DNA of 64,000 bases, taken from positions 138,778-202,777 of the forward strand of contig NZ_JACXZS010000008.1 of assembly GCF_014779795.1 (NCBI RefSeq), read 5' to 3'. The stretch comes from Microbacterium helvum. GTDB lineage: Bacteria; Actinomycetota; Actinomycetes; Actinomycetales; Microbacteriaceae. The notes under the pieces are model-generated. The model had not been told where the DNA came from. It saw only the letters and a program-made list of their open reading frames with translations, and did no database searches. Shown here piece by piece: positions 1 through 8,763 of the stretch; position 1 is the first letter of the stretch, and every line of letters starts with the position of its first letter. The position numbers and the translations under genes were made by a program.

Positions 1-79
1 CATAAAGTGACTGCGGAACAGATGAGGACTCCGGATGCAGCGGCAGCGGCGTCCGTCGGCCCGATGCAGGCTGCGCAGA

Positions 80-418
80 TCAGGCGGCGAGGGCGAATGC
101 AGCCCGGCAGCCGACGGCGGCGCGCTCGGTCTCGCGAGACCGCAGGTCGTCGGCGACAGCGGCCGTGAGCTCGATGAGCGTCACGTCCAGCGCGCCGGCG
201 ACGGCGGCGATCATCTCGCTCGAGGGCTCTTTGAGGCCTCGCTCCATCTCAGAGAGGTACTGCGGCGAGACGCCCGCCCGGTCTGCGGTGTCGGCGAGCC
301 GTTCGCCGCGCTCGTGCCGCAGGCGTCGCAGCTGCTCGCCGAGGGCGTCGCGCCAGAGCGGCTCGACATCATGCGGGGTGGGGCGGGGCGAACGCGGCAG
401 CGGGATGATCTCGGCCAT
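80..418 (-). CDS. XRE-family HTH regulator, PopR/ClgR-like, with C-terminal ALAA tail
   Basis: A 112-residue DNA-binding protein. Residues about 24-80 form a Cro/CI-type helix-turn-helix, including GVSPQYLSEMERG and KEPSSEM, the signature of the ClgR/PopR group that controls clp protease genes in actinobacteria. The protein ends in FALAA; terminal alanines make PopR/ClgR and ssrA-tagged proteins substrates of ClpP proteases, so the tail may be a degron (inference). No Shine-Dalgarno is visible before the ATG, but TATCGT lies 7 bases upstream, suggesting a leaderless transcript. It is separated from the next gene on the same strand by a strong terminator. No clpP gene is visible inside the window; bases 1-79 downstream hold nothing I can assign. 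The family call is firm; the PopR/ClgR role is an inference. Confidence 0.85.
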   Translation of the reverse strand: MAEIIPLPRSPRPTPHDVEPLWRDALGEQLRRLRHERGERLADTADRAGVSPQYLSEMERGLKEPSSEMIAAVAGALDVTLIELTAAVADDLRSRETERAAVGCRAAFALAA

Positions 419-493
419 GGCGTCACGATAGAACGGGATGCCGCCGCCCGGCGAGCCGTTCCGCCCACAGCAGAACGGCCACAGCCCAACGCG

Positions 494-525
494 AAGAGGC
501 CGCCCGGATGACCGGGCGGCCTCTT
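494..525 (-). terminator. Rho-independent-type terminator after the Bax-inhibitor gene
   Basis: A perfect 14-base-pair inverted repeat (arms 494-507 and 512-525, AAGAGGCCGCCCGG, loop ATGA) lies 13 bases beyond the stop codon of the gene at 539. There is no long T-run, as is common in high-GC actinobacteria. Confidence 0.85.
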
Positions 526-538
526 CAGGAACGAGGCG

Positions 539-1462
539 TCAGTTGTTGCCGCGAGCGATCGCGAGGATGCGCAGGATCTCGACGTACAGCCACACGACGG
601 TGACCATGATGCCGAAGCCGCCGAGCCAGCCGTACTGGCGCGGGGCGCCGTTGCGCACACCCTGCTGGATGTTGTCGAAGTCGAGCACCAGCGAGTACGC
701 GGCCATGATGACGACGAAGATGCCGATCAGGACGCCCCACGGAATGCCGAACAGCGGGCTCTGGTTGCTCAGCATGCCGAAGGCGCCGCCGGCGATCGGC
801 ACGTTGAAGATCATGAGGCCGATGTTGATGAGCGAGAACACCAGGTAGCCGAGCATCGCGATCAGGAAGATCTTGGTGGCGCGCTTGGACGCGCGCACCT
901 TGCCGCTGGCGAACAGGGCGAGGGTCACACCGACGACCGCGAGCGTCGCGAGCGTCGCCTGCAGGACGATGCCGTGGTAGATGAACTCGAAGAACGCCGA
1001 GATGCCGCCGACGAACAGGCCCTCGAACGCGGCATACGCGAAGATCAGGGCGGGGCGGATCTTCTTGCGCGACGTGAAGATGACGACCATCGACAGGACG
1101 AAGCCGCCGAGTGCGCCGATGATCCACGGCAGCGCGTTGATCTGCGGGTTCGCCGCGGTCACGCCCGCCATCGTCCAGATCCAGCCGGCGACCGCACCGA
1201 TCAGAAGGACGGCGAACAGACCGACCGTCTTCCAGATGGTGTCTTCGTACGACATGCGGCCGGTCTCGACAGCACCGGCCGACGGGGCGGCGTACATGCC
1301 CTCGAGCTGCGCCTGGCTTGCGGCATCCACACCCGCATGCTGCGCGGTGGCGTACTGCGTGGGCGCGCCCAGGTTCGCTGCCTGCGCACCCCCCGGGTAG
1401 GTCTTGACGGCCTTCGGGTCCTGGAAGGCCGGGTTGTTGAACGCGGGGTTGTTGAGGGCCAC
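539..1462 (-). CDS. Bax inhibitor-1/YccA family membrane protein
   Basis: A polytopic inner-membrane protein of about 307 residues. A proline/asparagine-rich N-terminal tail (NNPAFNNPAF, typical of actinobacterial members) of roughly 75 residues precedes about seven hydrophobic segments. The family (UPF0005/BI-1) contains pH- and calcium-dependent membrane leak channels in bacteria, but no physiological role is established for the actinobacterial branch. Two GTG starts are possible, at 1462 and 1471. I prefer 1462 because the GGAG upstream then sits 10 bases away, whereas it would be only 2 bases from the other. The gene is monocistronic, ending in the hairpin at 494-525. Confidence 0.88.
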   Translation of the reverse strand: MALNNPAFNNPAFQDPKAVKTYPGGAQAANLGAPTQYATAQHAGVDAASQAQLEGMYAAPSAGAVETGRMSYEDTIWKTVGLFAVLLIGAVAGWIWTMAGVTAANPQINALPWIIGALGGFVLSMVVIFTSRKKIRPALIFAYAAFEGLFVGGISAFFEFIYHGIVLQATLATLAVVGVTLALFASGKVRASKRATKIFLIAMLGYLVFSLINIGLMIFNVPIAGGAFGMLSNQSPLFGIPWGVLIGIFVVIMAAYSLVLDFDNIQQGVRNGAPRQYGWLGGFGIMVTVVWLYVEILRILAIARGNN

Positions 1463-1617
1463 TGCTCTCACACTCCAATGTCAAGGGAATCCCAGCACGG
1501 TGCTGTTGATCAACACTAACCGAACAGGGGCGTCCGGGGTCGGGCGGGCCCTGTGAGAGGACTATGAACGGATGCCGGCGGCCGCGGTCCCGCCGGCCCT
1601 CGGGCTAGCCTGGTGCG

Positions 1618-2628
1618 ATGCCGCGCCGGACCCCGCTCGTCATCGGTCATCGCGGAGCGCCCGGGTATCGCCCCGAGCACTCCCGCTCGTCGTACGCCCT
1701 CGCGTTCGAGCTGGGGGTGGACGCGGTCGAGCCGGATGTCGTGGTCTCGCGCGACGGCGTGCTGATCGTGCGCCACGAGAACGAGATCTCGGGCACCACC
1801 GACGTCGCCGAGCGCCCCGAGTTCGCCGATCGGCGCACCACGAAGACCGTGGACGGCAACGCGCTGACCGGCTGGTTCACCGAGGACTTCACCTGGGACG
1901 AGCTGTCGACGCTGCACTGCCGCGAGCGGATCGCCGACCTGCGGCCTTCGAGTGCGACCTTCGACGGCGAGCAGACCGTGCTGCGCCTGCGCGACGTGCT
2001 CGATGCCGCACGGACCGCGTCGCTGGCGCAGGGCCGCGAGATCGGCGTCGTGCTCGAGATCAAGCACGCCACGTACTTCGCCTCGCTCGGCTGGGACGTC
2101 GCCGCCCTCGTCGAGGCCGAACTGCGCGAGGCGGGCTGGGGTGCGGGGCAGTGGCCGCTCGTCGTCGAGTCCTTCGAGTCGACGGTGCTGCTCGCGCTCA
2201 AGGAGCGCGGCGTCCCCGCCTCGTACGTGTACCTGCTCGAGGCGGCGGGGCGTCCGTTCGATCTCGTGACCGCGCAGGGCAAGGGGGCGCCGACCTACCC
2301 CTCGCTCGCGACGCCCGCGGGCTTGGACGCGCTGGTCGGCAAGGTCGACGGCATCAGCGTCGACAAGCGCATGATCCTCGCTCCTGACCGGCTGGGGCGC
2401 ACCGGCGGACCGTCGGCGATCGTCGCCGACGCCCACGAGCGCGGCCTGCGGGTCTTCACGTGGACGTGCCGGCCCGAGAACCGCTTCCTGATCGCGCAGT
2501 TCCGCGGCTCGGGCGGCCCGTCGGCGTTCGGCGACTGGGAGGGCGAGTGGGGCGTCATCCGGGATGCCGGCATCGACGGCGTCTTCGTCGACCACCCGGA
2601 TCTCGGGGTCGGGTTCTTCCGCCGCTGA
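1618..2628 (+). CDS. Glycerophosphodiester phosphodiesterase
   Basis: A 336-residue GDPD-family TIM-barrel enzyme that would hydrolyse glycerophosphodiesters to an alcohol and glycerol 3-phosphate. The N-terminus shows the catalytic and metal-binding pattern IGHRGAPGYRPEHS, then EPDVV and RHE where the family usually has HD; a later EIK motif fits the metal-site glutamate. There is no signal peptide, so it is probably cytoplasmic. The start follows TAGCCT by 6 bases without a ribosome-binding site, a leaderless arrangement. Its 3' end faces the symporter gene at 2646, with only 17 bases between the two stop codons. Confidence 0.93.
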   Translation: MPRRTPLVIGHRGAPGYRPEHSRSSYALAFELGVDAVEPDVVVSRDGVLIVRHENEISGTTDVAERPEFADRRTTKTVDGNALTGWFTEDFTWDELSTLHCRERIADLRPSSATFDGEQTVLRLRDVLDAARTASLAQGREIGVVLEIKHATYFASLGWDVAALVEAELREAGWGAGQWPLVVESFESTVLLALKERGVPASYVYLLEAAGRPFDLVTAQGKGAPTYPSLATPAGLDALVGKVDGISVDKRMILAPDRLGRTGGPSAIVADAHERGLRVFTWTCRPENRFLIAQFRGSGGPSAFGDWEGEWGVIRDAGIDGVFVDHPDLGVGFFRR

Positions 2629-2645
2629 GCCCGCGGCCGGAGCCG

Positions 2646-4115
2646 TCACGCCTCGGGGGTGTGCAGGCGCGCCAGGAAGGCGTCGGCTCCCCGCGGGGTG
2701 CCGCGACGATCGGTGCGCGAGACGACGACGATCACGGCGACCGCGATCGGGACGGTCCAGGCGGCCGGCTGTTCGAGCAGCGGACGGATGCCGGGCGCCC
2801 AGGCCGCCGGCATCCCTCCGCCGAAGATCGCCGCCGCAGACAGCGAGCCGCCGACGAGCATGCCGGCAACCGCACCCCGTGCCGTGAGACCGCGCCACCA
2901 GATGCCCAGCAGCAGCACGGGGCACAGCGTCGAGGCCGTGAACGCGAAGACGAGGCCGACGCTGCCGGCGAGCCCCGACGACTCCGTGGCGAGCGCGACG
3001 ACGAGCGGCACGATCGTCGCCAGCACGGCGGCGATGCGGAAGCCGCGCACGCTGCCCCCGAGCATGTCCTGGCTGATGACGCCCGCGAGCGAGACGACGA
3101 GGCCCGACGTCGTCGACAGGAACGCCGCGAACGCCCCGGCGATGACGAGCGCCGTCAGCAGCACGCCGGCGGGGCCGGGCACGAGCCGCCCCGGCAGCAT
3201 CAGGACGAGTGCGTCGGCCTGCCCGCTCTCGGCGAGGTCGGGCGCGAACACGCGGCCGAGCAGCCCGAACACCGTCGGGAAGCAGTAGAACGCCGACAGC
3301 AGCGCCAGCACGATGACCGTCGTGCGCCGGGCGGCGACACCGTCGGGGCTCGTGTAGAAGCGCACCAGCACGTGCGGCAGACCGAGGGTCCCGAGCAGCA
3401 GGGCGACCATGAGCGACACGGTGCGATAGACGTCGAGTCCCGCCGGTCCCGCCTCGACGGGGAAGGGATCGATGGATGCCGCGTGCGCGACGATCCCAGG
3501 CACGCCTCCTGCCACGACGATCAGGATGACCACGGCGGGCACCGCGAGCGCGGTGAGCTTCAGCCAGAACTGGAAGGCCTGCACGAACGTGATCGACCGC
3601 ATGCCGCCGGCCATCACGACCGCCGCGACGATGACCGCGACGGCGAGCGAGCCCGCCCAGGCCGGCATGCCGGTCGTGATCCGCACCGTGAGCGCCGCGC
3701 CCTGCAGCTGCGGCACGATGTAGAACCAGCCGATGACGATCACGAGGACGCTCGTGACGCGGCGCACGCCGGTCGATTCGAGACGCGCCTGCGTGAAATC
3801 GGGGATCGTGTACGCGCCCGAGCGGCGCAGCGGCGCGGCGACGAACAGCAGCAGCATCAGGTAGCCCGCGGTGTAGCCGATCGGGAACCACAGGCCCGGC
3901 GACCCCGTGAGCAGAACGAGCCCGGCGACCCCGAGGAACGACGCCGCCGACAGGTATTCGCCGCCGATGGCGGACGCGTTCCACCATGGCCGCACCGTGC
4001 GGCTTGCGACGTAGAAGTCGCTCGTGGTGCGCGAGACGCGCAGACCGTAGAAGCCGATCAGCGTGGATGCCGCCGCGACCGCGGCGATGCTCACATAGCC
4101 GACCCACGGGTTCAT
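2646..4115 (-). CDS. Sodium:solute symporter (SSS family, acetate/monocarboxylate type)
   Basis: A 489-residue polytopic membrane protein starting MNPWVGYVSIAAVAA, with about 13 hydrophobic helices. The early motif SAIGGEYLSAASFLGVAG is shared with ActP-type acetate permeases and with the second symporter at 7011. It should couple sodium to uptake of a small monocarboxylate; the exact substrate cannot be read from the sequence. It is the last gene of a four-gene operon (kinase, response regulator, small membrane protein, symporter). All three junctions are four-base stop/start overlaps, implying translational coupling. The ATG at 4115 is chosen over upstream in-frame codons because of this overlap with the preceding stop. 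Confidence 0.9.
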   Translation of the reverse strand: MNPWVGYVSIAAVAAASTLIGFYGLRVSRTTSDFYVASRTVRPWWNASAIGGEYLSAASFLGVAGLVLLTGSPGLWFPIGYTAGYLMLLLFVAAPLRRSGAYTIPDFTQARLESTGVRRVTSVLVIVIGWFYIVPQLQGAALTVRITTGMPAWAGSLAVAVIVAAVVMAGGMRSITFVQAFQFWLKLTALAVPAVVILIVVAGGVPGIVAHAASIDPFPVEAGPAGLDVYRTVSLMVALLLGTLGLPHVLVRFYTSPDGVAARRTTVIVLALLSAFYCFPTVFGLLGRVFAPDLAESGQADALVLMLPGRLVPGPAGVLLTALVIAGAFAAFLSTTSGLVVSLAGVISQDMLGGSVRGFRIAAVLATIVPLVVALATESSGLAGSVGLVFAFTASTLCPVLLLGIWWRGLTARGAVAGMLVGGSLSAAAIFGGGMPAAWAPGIRPLLEQPAAWTVPIAVAVIVVVSRTDRRGTPRGADAFLARLHTPEA

Positions 4116-4516
4116 TCGTCCACCGTCAGCGCGCGGTAGCGGGCCTCGTTGCGTGCCGCCGCGCGCACGTAGAGCACGGCGACGGTGATGGCGAGCGGAT
4201 AGAGCCCGAACCCGAGCAGGAGCCAGGACGCCGGCACTCCGAACACGACGGCGGCGCTGAGATCCGGCACCAGCGCCAGGATCAGCACGAAGGCGACAGT
4301 CGCGACGACGAAGCCCGTCGCTGCGACGATGCCCAGGCGCAGCTGCGAGCGGATGAGCGAGCGCACGTACACGGCGGCGGGCTCGGTCGCCCGTTCGCCC
4401 GGCGCCGGGGAGCGCAGGTCGAACGCGGGGCGCGCCGGCGTCCCGAGGCCCGCGGCCGTGATGCGCACGCGCTGCGGGCGGTCGGGCGCGGCCTGTTCGC
4501 TGCGGTCGTCGGTCAC
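4112..4516 (-). CDS. Small two-helix membrane protein of a symporter operon
   Basis: A 134-residue protein with a charged N-terminal region of about 60 residues and then two hydrophobic segments (around LGIVAATGFVVATVAF and ASWLLLGFGLYPLAI). It sits directly before a solute:sodium symporter, exactly where the DUF485 protein sits before the second symporter at 7011, so it is likely an accessory subunit (inference). The GTG start at 4516 overlaps the response-regulator stop by four bases, which fixes the start. Confidence 0.75.
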   Translation of the reverse strand: MTDDRSEQAAPDRPQRVRITAAGLGTPARPAFDLRSPAPGERATEPAAVYVRSLIRSQLRLGIVAATGFVVATVAFVLILALVPDLSAAVVFGVPASWLLLGFGLYPLAITVAVLYVRAAARNEARYRALTVDE

Positions 4517-5247
4517 GACTCGGCCCGCACCGTCGACTGCGCGAGCCGGTCGCGCAGGCCGGGCAGCATCCGCCGGCTGACGGGCAGCGCCGCATCGCCG
4601 ACGAGCACCGTGGGGTGCTCCGAGCCGAGGCGGATCTGCGCGACGTGCGCCAGGGCGACGAGGTACGAGCGGTGCACGCGGACGAAGCCCGCGTCCGCCC
4701 ATTGGCGCTCCAGGTCCGAGATCGGCACGCGCACCAGGAACCCGCCCTCGGCGGTGCACAGCCGTGTGTAGTCGCCCTGCGCCTGCACGTAGCGGACGTC
4801 GTCGCGGCGGATCATCCGCGTCGTGCCGCCGAGCGTCACGGCGATGAGCTCGGGCGCCGGCGGAGCGGAGGCCTCCGGCGTCTGGCGGAGGGACTCCACC
4901 ACGCGCGCGATGGATCGCTCCAGCCGTACGCCCCGAACGGGCTTGAGCAGGTAGTCGACCGCTTCGAGGTCGAACGCCTCGAGGGCGCCGTCCTCGTCGG
5001 CGGTGACGAAGACGAGGGCGGGACGGTGCTCGAACCGCTGCAGCGCCCGCGCGAGATCGAACCCCGACAGCCCCGGCATGTGGATGTCGAGGAACACCGC
5101 GTCGATGCGCTCGCGGGTGAGCAGGCGGATCGCGTCGGCCCCCGTCGAGACCTGGTGCACCCGGCCGATCCGCGCGTCCTGCTCGAGCAGGTACGCGAGA
5201 GCGGCGAGGGCCGGCTCTTCGTCGTCGGCGATGAGGACGTCGATCAT
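4513..5247 (-). CDS. LytR/AlgR-type response regulator (REC-LytTR)
   Basis: A 244-residue two-component regulator. Residues 1-118 are a receiver domain with acidic DD at 8-9, the phospho-acceptor D54 in FLDIHMPG, and K in LLKPV. A LytTR DNA-binding domain follows, with YVQAQGDYTRL and FVRVHRSYLVAL. It is coupled by four-base overlaps to its kinase upstream and to the symporter genes downstream. Tandem CCGTTCG sites in the divergent promoter (6517-6547) fit the spacing expected of LytTR proteins. The likely job is controlling both symporter operons in response to a carboxylate or energy signal (inference). Confidence 0.93.
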   Translation of the reverse strand: MIDVLIADDEEPALAALAYLLEQDARIGRVHQVSTGADAIRLLTRERIDAVFLDIHMPGLSGFDLARALQRFEHRPALVFVTADEDGALEAFDLEAVDYLLKPVRGVRLERSIARVVESLRQTPEASAPPAPELIAVTLGGTTRMIRRDDVRYVQAQGDYTRLCTAEGGFLVRVPISDLERQWADAGFVRVHRSYLVALAHVAQIRLGSEHPTVLVGDAALPVSRRMLPGLRDRLAQSTVRAES

Positions 5248-6476
5248 GCGTCGGCGCTCGCAGGGATGGGGCCCGTCGTCGAGGCGGCCTTGGGCAGGGC
5301 CTTGGGGATCCGCATGCGCACCAGGGTTCCGGCGCCGATCTGCGTCTCGACGACCAGGCCGTTCTCGTCGCCGTACACCTGACGCAGCCGCGCGTCGACG
5401 TTGCGCAGGCCGACGTTGTCGCGCGGCCGCGCAGCGCCGGCGCCTGCGCCGAGCGGTCCCGGTGCGAGCACCTCGCGTATCTGCTCCGGGTCGAAGCCGA
5501 CGCCGTCGTCCTCGACCGTGATCTCGGCGAACGCGCCGGAGTCGGACGCCTCGATCGTGATGCGGCCGCCGCCCTCCTTCGCCTCCAGCCCGTGTCGCAC
5601 CGCGTTCTCGACGAGCGGCTGGATCGACAGGAACGGGATGACGGTGCCGAGCACCTCGGGCGCGATCTGCAGGGTCACCTGCAGCCGGTCGCCGAAGCGT
5701 GCGCGCTCCAGGCGCAGGTAGCTGTCGATCGAGTGCAGCTCTTCGGCGATCGTCGTGAACTCGCCGTGCCGGCGGAACGAGTACCGCGTGAAGTCGGCGA
5801 ACTCCAGGACGAGCTCCCGCGCACGCTGCGGGTCGGTGAGGATGAACGACGCGATCGCGTTCAGAGCGTTGTAGATGAAGTGCGGGCTGATCTGGGCGCG
5901 CAGCGCCCTCACCTCGGCCTCCGCGAGTGCCGTGCGGGAGGCATCCAGTTCTCCGAGCTCGATCTGGGCGGCGACCCAGTCCGCGACCTCGGCCGTCGCG
6001 CGCACCAGGCCCGCACGCACGGGGCTGGAGAACGCGACGATCGCCCCAGCCGGGCGCTTGCCGATGACGATCGGAGCGGCCACGGCGTCGACGTCGGCGG
6101 CGAGCCCGACGCCGCGGCGCACCTGCGCCTTGCCCGCGGCCTGCACGGCGGCGGCGAGCTCGGCGGCGACCTCGCGCAGTCGCTCGTCGCCGTCGAGCGC
6201 GACGACGCCGTGCGGATCCACGATGGCGAACGTGTCGCAGCCGAGGAGCGACTTCAGATGCCTGCCGGCCTTCAGCGCGTCCTGCTCGCTGACGCCGCCT
6301 CGCAGGTGCTTCGCCGCGCGGGCGGCCAAATGCAGCGTCTGGTATGTCGCCTGCTCGGCGTCGGTGCCGAGCTCGCGCGACGACACCAGCACGCGCCGCA
6401 GAAGGACGACGAGACCCACCGCGGCGGCCCCGGCGACGGCGCCGGCGCCCGCGAACAGCAGCAGCGGATCGGGCAT
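5244..6476 (-). CDS. LytS-type sensor histidine kinase
   Basis: A 410-residue kinase. One N-terminal transmembrane helix (residues 5-30) is followed by a GAF-like sensory region (about 50-175). A HisKA_5-type dimerisation segment with SPHFIYNALNAI places the phosphorylated histidine at H199, and an ATPase domain carries the N box PLVENAVRHGL. This is the LytS/YehU branch that partners LytTR regulators; its partner starts in the overlapping ATGA at 5244-5247. With only one membrane helix and a cytoplasmic sensory domain, the signal is probably intracellular or read through the membrane symporters. The gene is first in the leftward operon. Confidence 0.92.
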   Translation of the reverse strand: MPDPLLLFAGAGAVAGAAAVGLVVLLRRVLVSSRELGTDAEQATYQTLHLAARAAKHLRGGVSEQDALKAGRHLKSLLGCDTFAIVDPHGVVALDGDERLREVAAELAAAVQAAGKAQVRRGVGLAADVDAVAAPIVIGKRPAGAIVAFSSPVRAGLVRATAEVADWVAAQIELGELDASRTALAEAEVRALRAQISPHFIYNALNAIASFILTDPQRARELVLEFADFTRYSFRRHGEFTTIAEELHSIDSYLRLERARFGDRLQVTLQIAPEVLGTVIPFLSIQPLVENAVRHGLEAKEGGGRITIEASDSGAFAEITVEDDGVGFDPEQIREVLAPGPLGAGAGAARPRDNVGLRNVDARLRQVYGDENGLVVETQIGAGTLVRMRIPKALPKAASTTGPIPASADA

Positions 6477-6516
6477 TCTCAGGCCAGCGTAATCCGTCGC
6501 CCGTCGCGGTCGGGCT

Positions 6517-6547
6517 CCGTTCGTCGCACGATCGGCGCCGTTCGGCG
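6517..6547. promoter_or_regulatory. Tandem LytTR-type direct repeat in the divergent promoter
   Basis: CCGTTCGTCG (6517-6526) and CCGTTCGGCG (6538-6547) are direct repeats with a 21-base period. LytTR proteins typically bind two 9-base direct repeats containing GTT spaced at this interval. The site lies 41 bases upstream of the kinase gene and about 99 bases upstream of the DUF485-symporter operon, so one dimer could control both directions. Binding is inferred. Confidence 0.5.
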
Positions 6548-6645
6548 ACGACGAGTGGCGCCGCCCGCCCGCGGGGTCCCGGACGCGGGAGCATCGTCAC
6601 GCGCAGCGCGTGCTGCGAGTTCCATCCCCCTTCGAAGGAGAAGCC

Positions 6646-7014
6646 ATGGGCAACGACGCCCCGGGCGCGGCGACGACACCTGACGTCGACTACCGCGCGG
6701 TACAGCAATCCGAACCGTTCGTGCAGCTGAAGAAGCGCCATCGCAGCTTCGTGTTCCCCGTGCTGGCAGCCTGCCTCGTCTGGTATTTCGCGTACGTGCT
6801 GCTGGCCATGTACGCACACGACTTCATGTCGACGCCGGTGTTCGGGCACGTCAACGTGGCGATGCTGCTGGGCTTCGCGCAGATCGTCACCACGTTCGCC
6901 GTCACGACCTGGTACGTGAGCTTCGCCAACCGCCGTCTCGACCCGATCGCGAGCGAGATCCGCGAATCCGTCTCCGTCGACCCCGCTTCGACCCCTGAGG
7001 AGGTCTCGCGATGA
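6646..7014 (+). CDS. DUF485 family membrane protein (symporter partner)
   Basis: A 122-residue protein with the DUF485 pattern: PFVQLKKRHRSFVFP, then two transmembrane helices with YFAYVLLAMYAHDFM between them. In E. coli the homologue YjcH is co-transcribed with the acetate permease ActP. Here it likewise precedes an ActP-like gene and overlaps it by four bases (ATGA at 7011). A clear GAAGGAG ribosome-binding site at 6634-6640 decides the start. Confidence 0.9.
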   Translation: MGNDAPGAATTPDVDYRAVQQSEPFVQLKKRHRSFVFPVLAACLVWYFAYVLLAMYAHDFMSTPVFGHVNVAMLLGFAQIVTTFAVTTWYVSFANRRLDPIASEIRESVSVDPASTPEEVSR

Positions 7015-8636
7015 GCATCGTCATCGCGGCGGAAGCCGCCCCCGTCTCGTCGCCGGGAAACCCCTGGCTCAACATCGGCATCTTCGCGCTGTTCGTCGCG
7101 ATCACGATGGTGATCGTCTTCCGCGCGAGCCGCAACAACAAGACCGCCTCCGACTACTACGCGGCGGGCCGCTCGTTCACCGGCGGACAGAACGGCTCTG
7201 CGATCGCGGGCGACTACCTGTCGGCGGCGTCGTTCCTCGGCATCGTCGGCGCGATCGCGATCACGGGCTACGACGGCTTCATGTACTCGATCGGCTTCCT
7301 GGTGGCGTGGCTGGTCGCCCTGCTGCTCGTTGCCGAGCTGCTGCGCAACACCGGCCGGTTCACGATGGCCGACGTGCTGTCGTTCCGCCTCAAGCAGACG
7401 CCGGTGCGGGTCGCCGCGGCCATCACGACGCTCGTCGTGTGCTTCTTCTACCTGCTCGCGCAGATGGCCGGCGCGGGAGGCCTCGTCTCACTGCTGCTGG
7501 GCATCGGCGACACCCTCGGACAGTCGCTCGTCATCACGGTGGTCGGTGCGCTCATGATCCTCTATGTGCTCATCGGAGGCATGAAGGGCACCACGTGGGT
7601 GCAGATCATCAAGGCCGTGCTGCTCATCGCGGGCGCCGCCGTCATGACCGTGTGGGTGCTGGCGCTGAACGGCTTCGACCTGTCGGCGCTGCTCGACAAG
7701 GCCGCCGCCGTCGCCGAGAACCCCGCGATCCTCGACCCGGGCCTGAAGTACGGCGCCAGCGACATCACCAAGGTGGACTTCATCTCGCTGGGGCTGGCCC
7801 TCGTGCTCGGCACCGCGGCGCTGCCGCACGTGCTGATGCGCTTCTACACCGTTCCCACGGCCAAAGAGGCACGCAAGTCCGTCGTCTGGGCGATCTGGCT
7901 GATCGGCATCTTCTACGTCTTCACCCTGGTGCTCGGCTACGGCGCGGCTGCCCTCGTCGGCCCGGCCGTCATCGCCGCGGCGCCGGGCGGCGCGAATTCC
8001 GCGGCACCGCTGCTGGCGAACGCCCTCGGCGGGCCGCTGCTGCTCGGCCTGATCTCGGCGATCGCGTTCGCCACGATCCTCGCGGTGGTCGCCGGTCTCA
8101 CCATCACCGCCGCGGCGTCGTTCGCGCACGACATCTACGCCTCGGTGGTCAAGAAGGGCAAGCCGGCCGCCGGCGCCGAGGTCAAGGTGGCACGTCGCAC
8201 CGTCGTCGTGATCGGCGTCATCGCGATCATCGGCGGCATCGGGGCGAACGGTCAGAACGTCGCGTTCCTCGTGGCACTCGCGTTCGCGGTGGCGGCCTCG
8301 GCCAACCTGCCGACCATCGTGTACTCGCTGTACTGGAAGCGGTTCACGACCAAGGGTGCGCTGTGGAGCATGTACGGCGGGCTCGCCTCGGCGATCATCC
8401 TCATCGCGTTCTCGCCGGTGGTGTCGGGATCCGAGACGTCGATGCTCAAGACCGAGGCGATCGACTTCGCCTGGTTCCCGCTGTCGAACCCGGGCATCGT
8501 GTCGATCCCGCTCGCGTTCTTCCTCGGCTGGCTCGGCACGGTGCTCGACAAGGGCACCGAGGATCCGGCGAAGGAGGCCGAGATGGAGGTGCGGGCGCTC
8601 ACGGGCATCGGAGCCGAGGGAGCCACCCAGCACTAG
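7011..8636 (+). CDS. Cation/acetate symporter (ActP-like)
   Basis: A 541-residue solute:sodium symporter with about 13-14 transmembrane helices. The segment ASDYYAAGRSFTGGQNGSAI and the downstream GDYLSAASFLGI are typical of ActP/MctC monocarboxylate carriers. It is translationally coupled to DUF485, a pairing strongly associated with acetate, propionate or pyruvate uptake. The divergent kinase-regulator operon suggests control by that two-component system. The operon ends in a strong hairpin at 8685-8717. Confidence 0.92.
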   Translation: MSIVIAAEAAPVSSPGNPWLNIGIFALFVAITMVIVFRASRNNKTASDYYAAGRSFTGGQNGSAIAGDYLSAASFLGIVGAIAITGYDGFMYSIGFLVAWLVALLLVAELLRNTGRFTMADVLSFRLKQTPVRVAAAITTLVVCFFYLLAQMAGAGGLVSLLLGIGDTLGQSLVITVVGALMILYVLIGGMKGTTWVQIIKAVLLIAGAAVMTVWVLALNGFDLSALLDKAAAVAENPAILDPGLKYGASDITKVDFISLGLALVLGTAALPHVLMRFYTVPTAKEARKSVVWAIWLIGIFYVFTLVLGYGAAALVGPAVIAAAPGGANSAAPLLANALGGPLLLGLISAIAFATILAVVAGLTITAAASFAHDIYASVVKKGKPAAGAEVKVARRTVVVIGVIAIIGGIGANGQNVAFLVALAFAVAASANLPTIVYSLYWKRFTTKGALWSMYGGLASAIILIAFSPVVSGSETSMLKTEAIDFAWFPLSNPGIVSIPLAFFLGWLGTVLDKGTEDPAKEAEMEVRALTGIGAEGATQH

Positions 8637-8684
8637 CGGAACGAGCGGCGCCGCCCCCGGGGGGAGGCGCGCCGCCGGCCACGC

Positions 8685-8717
8685 GGAGGACCGTCCGGCA
8701 CGTCCGGGCGGTCCTCC
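8685..8717 (+). terminator. Terminator after the acetate-symporter operon
   Basis: A 14-base-pair inverted repeat (8685-8698 with 8704-8717, one G-U pair, five-base loop) starts 48 bases beyond the symporter stop codon. It could also stop transcription from the fragment on the opposite strand. Confidence 0.8.
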
Positions 8718-8763
8718 ACCGTGTGTCGCCGGAGTCTGGCGGAGCACCGCATGGGCGTCCCCG

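Noticed and set aside
1516..4107. 863-residue open frame on the minus strand
   Set aside because: It runs antisense to the glycerophosphodiesterase and out of frame through the symporter. Its sequence is arginine/alanine-rich GC shadow without family motifs.
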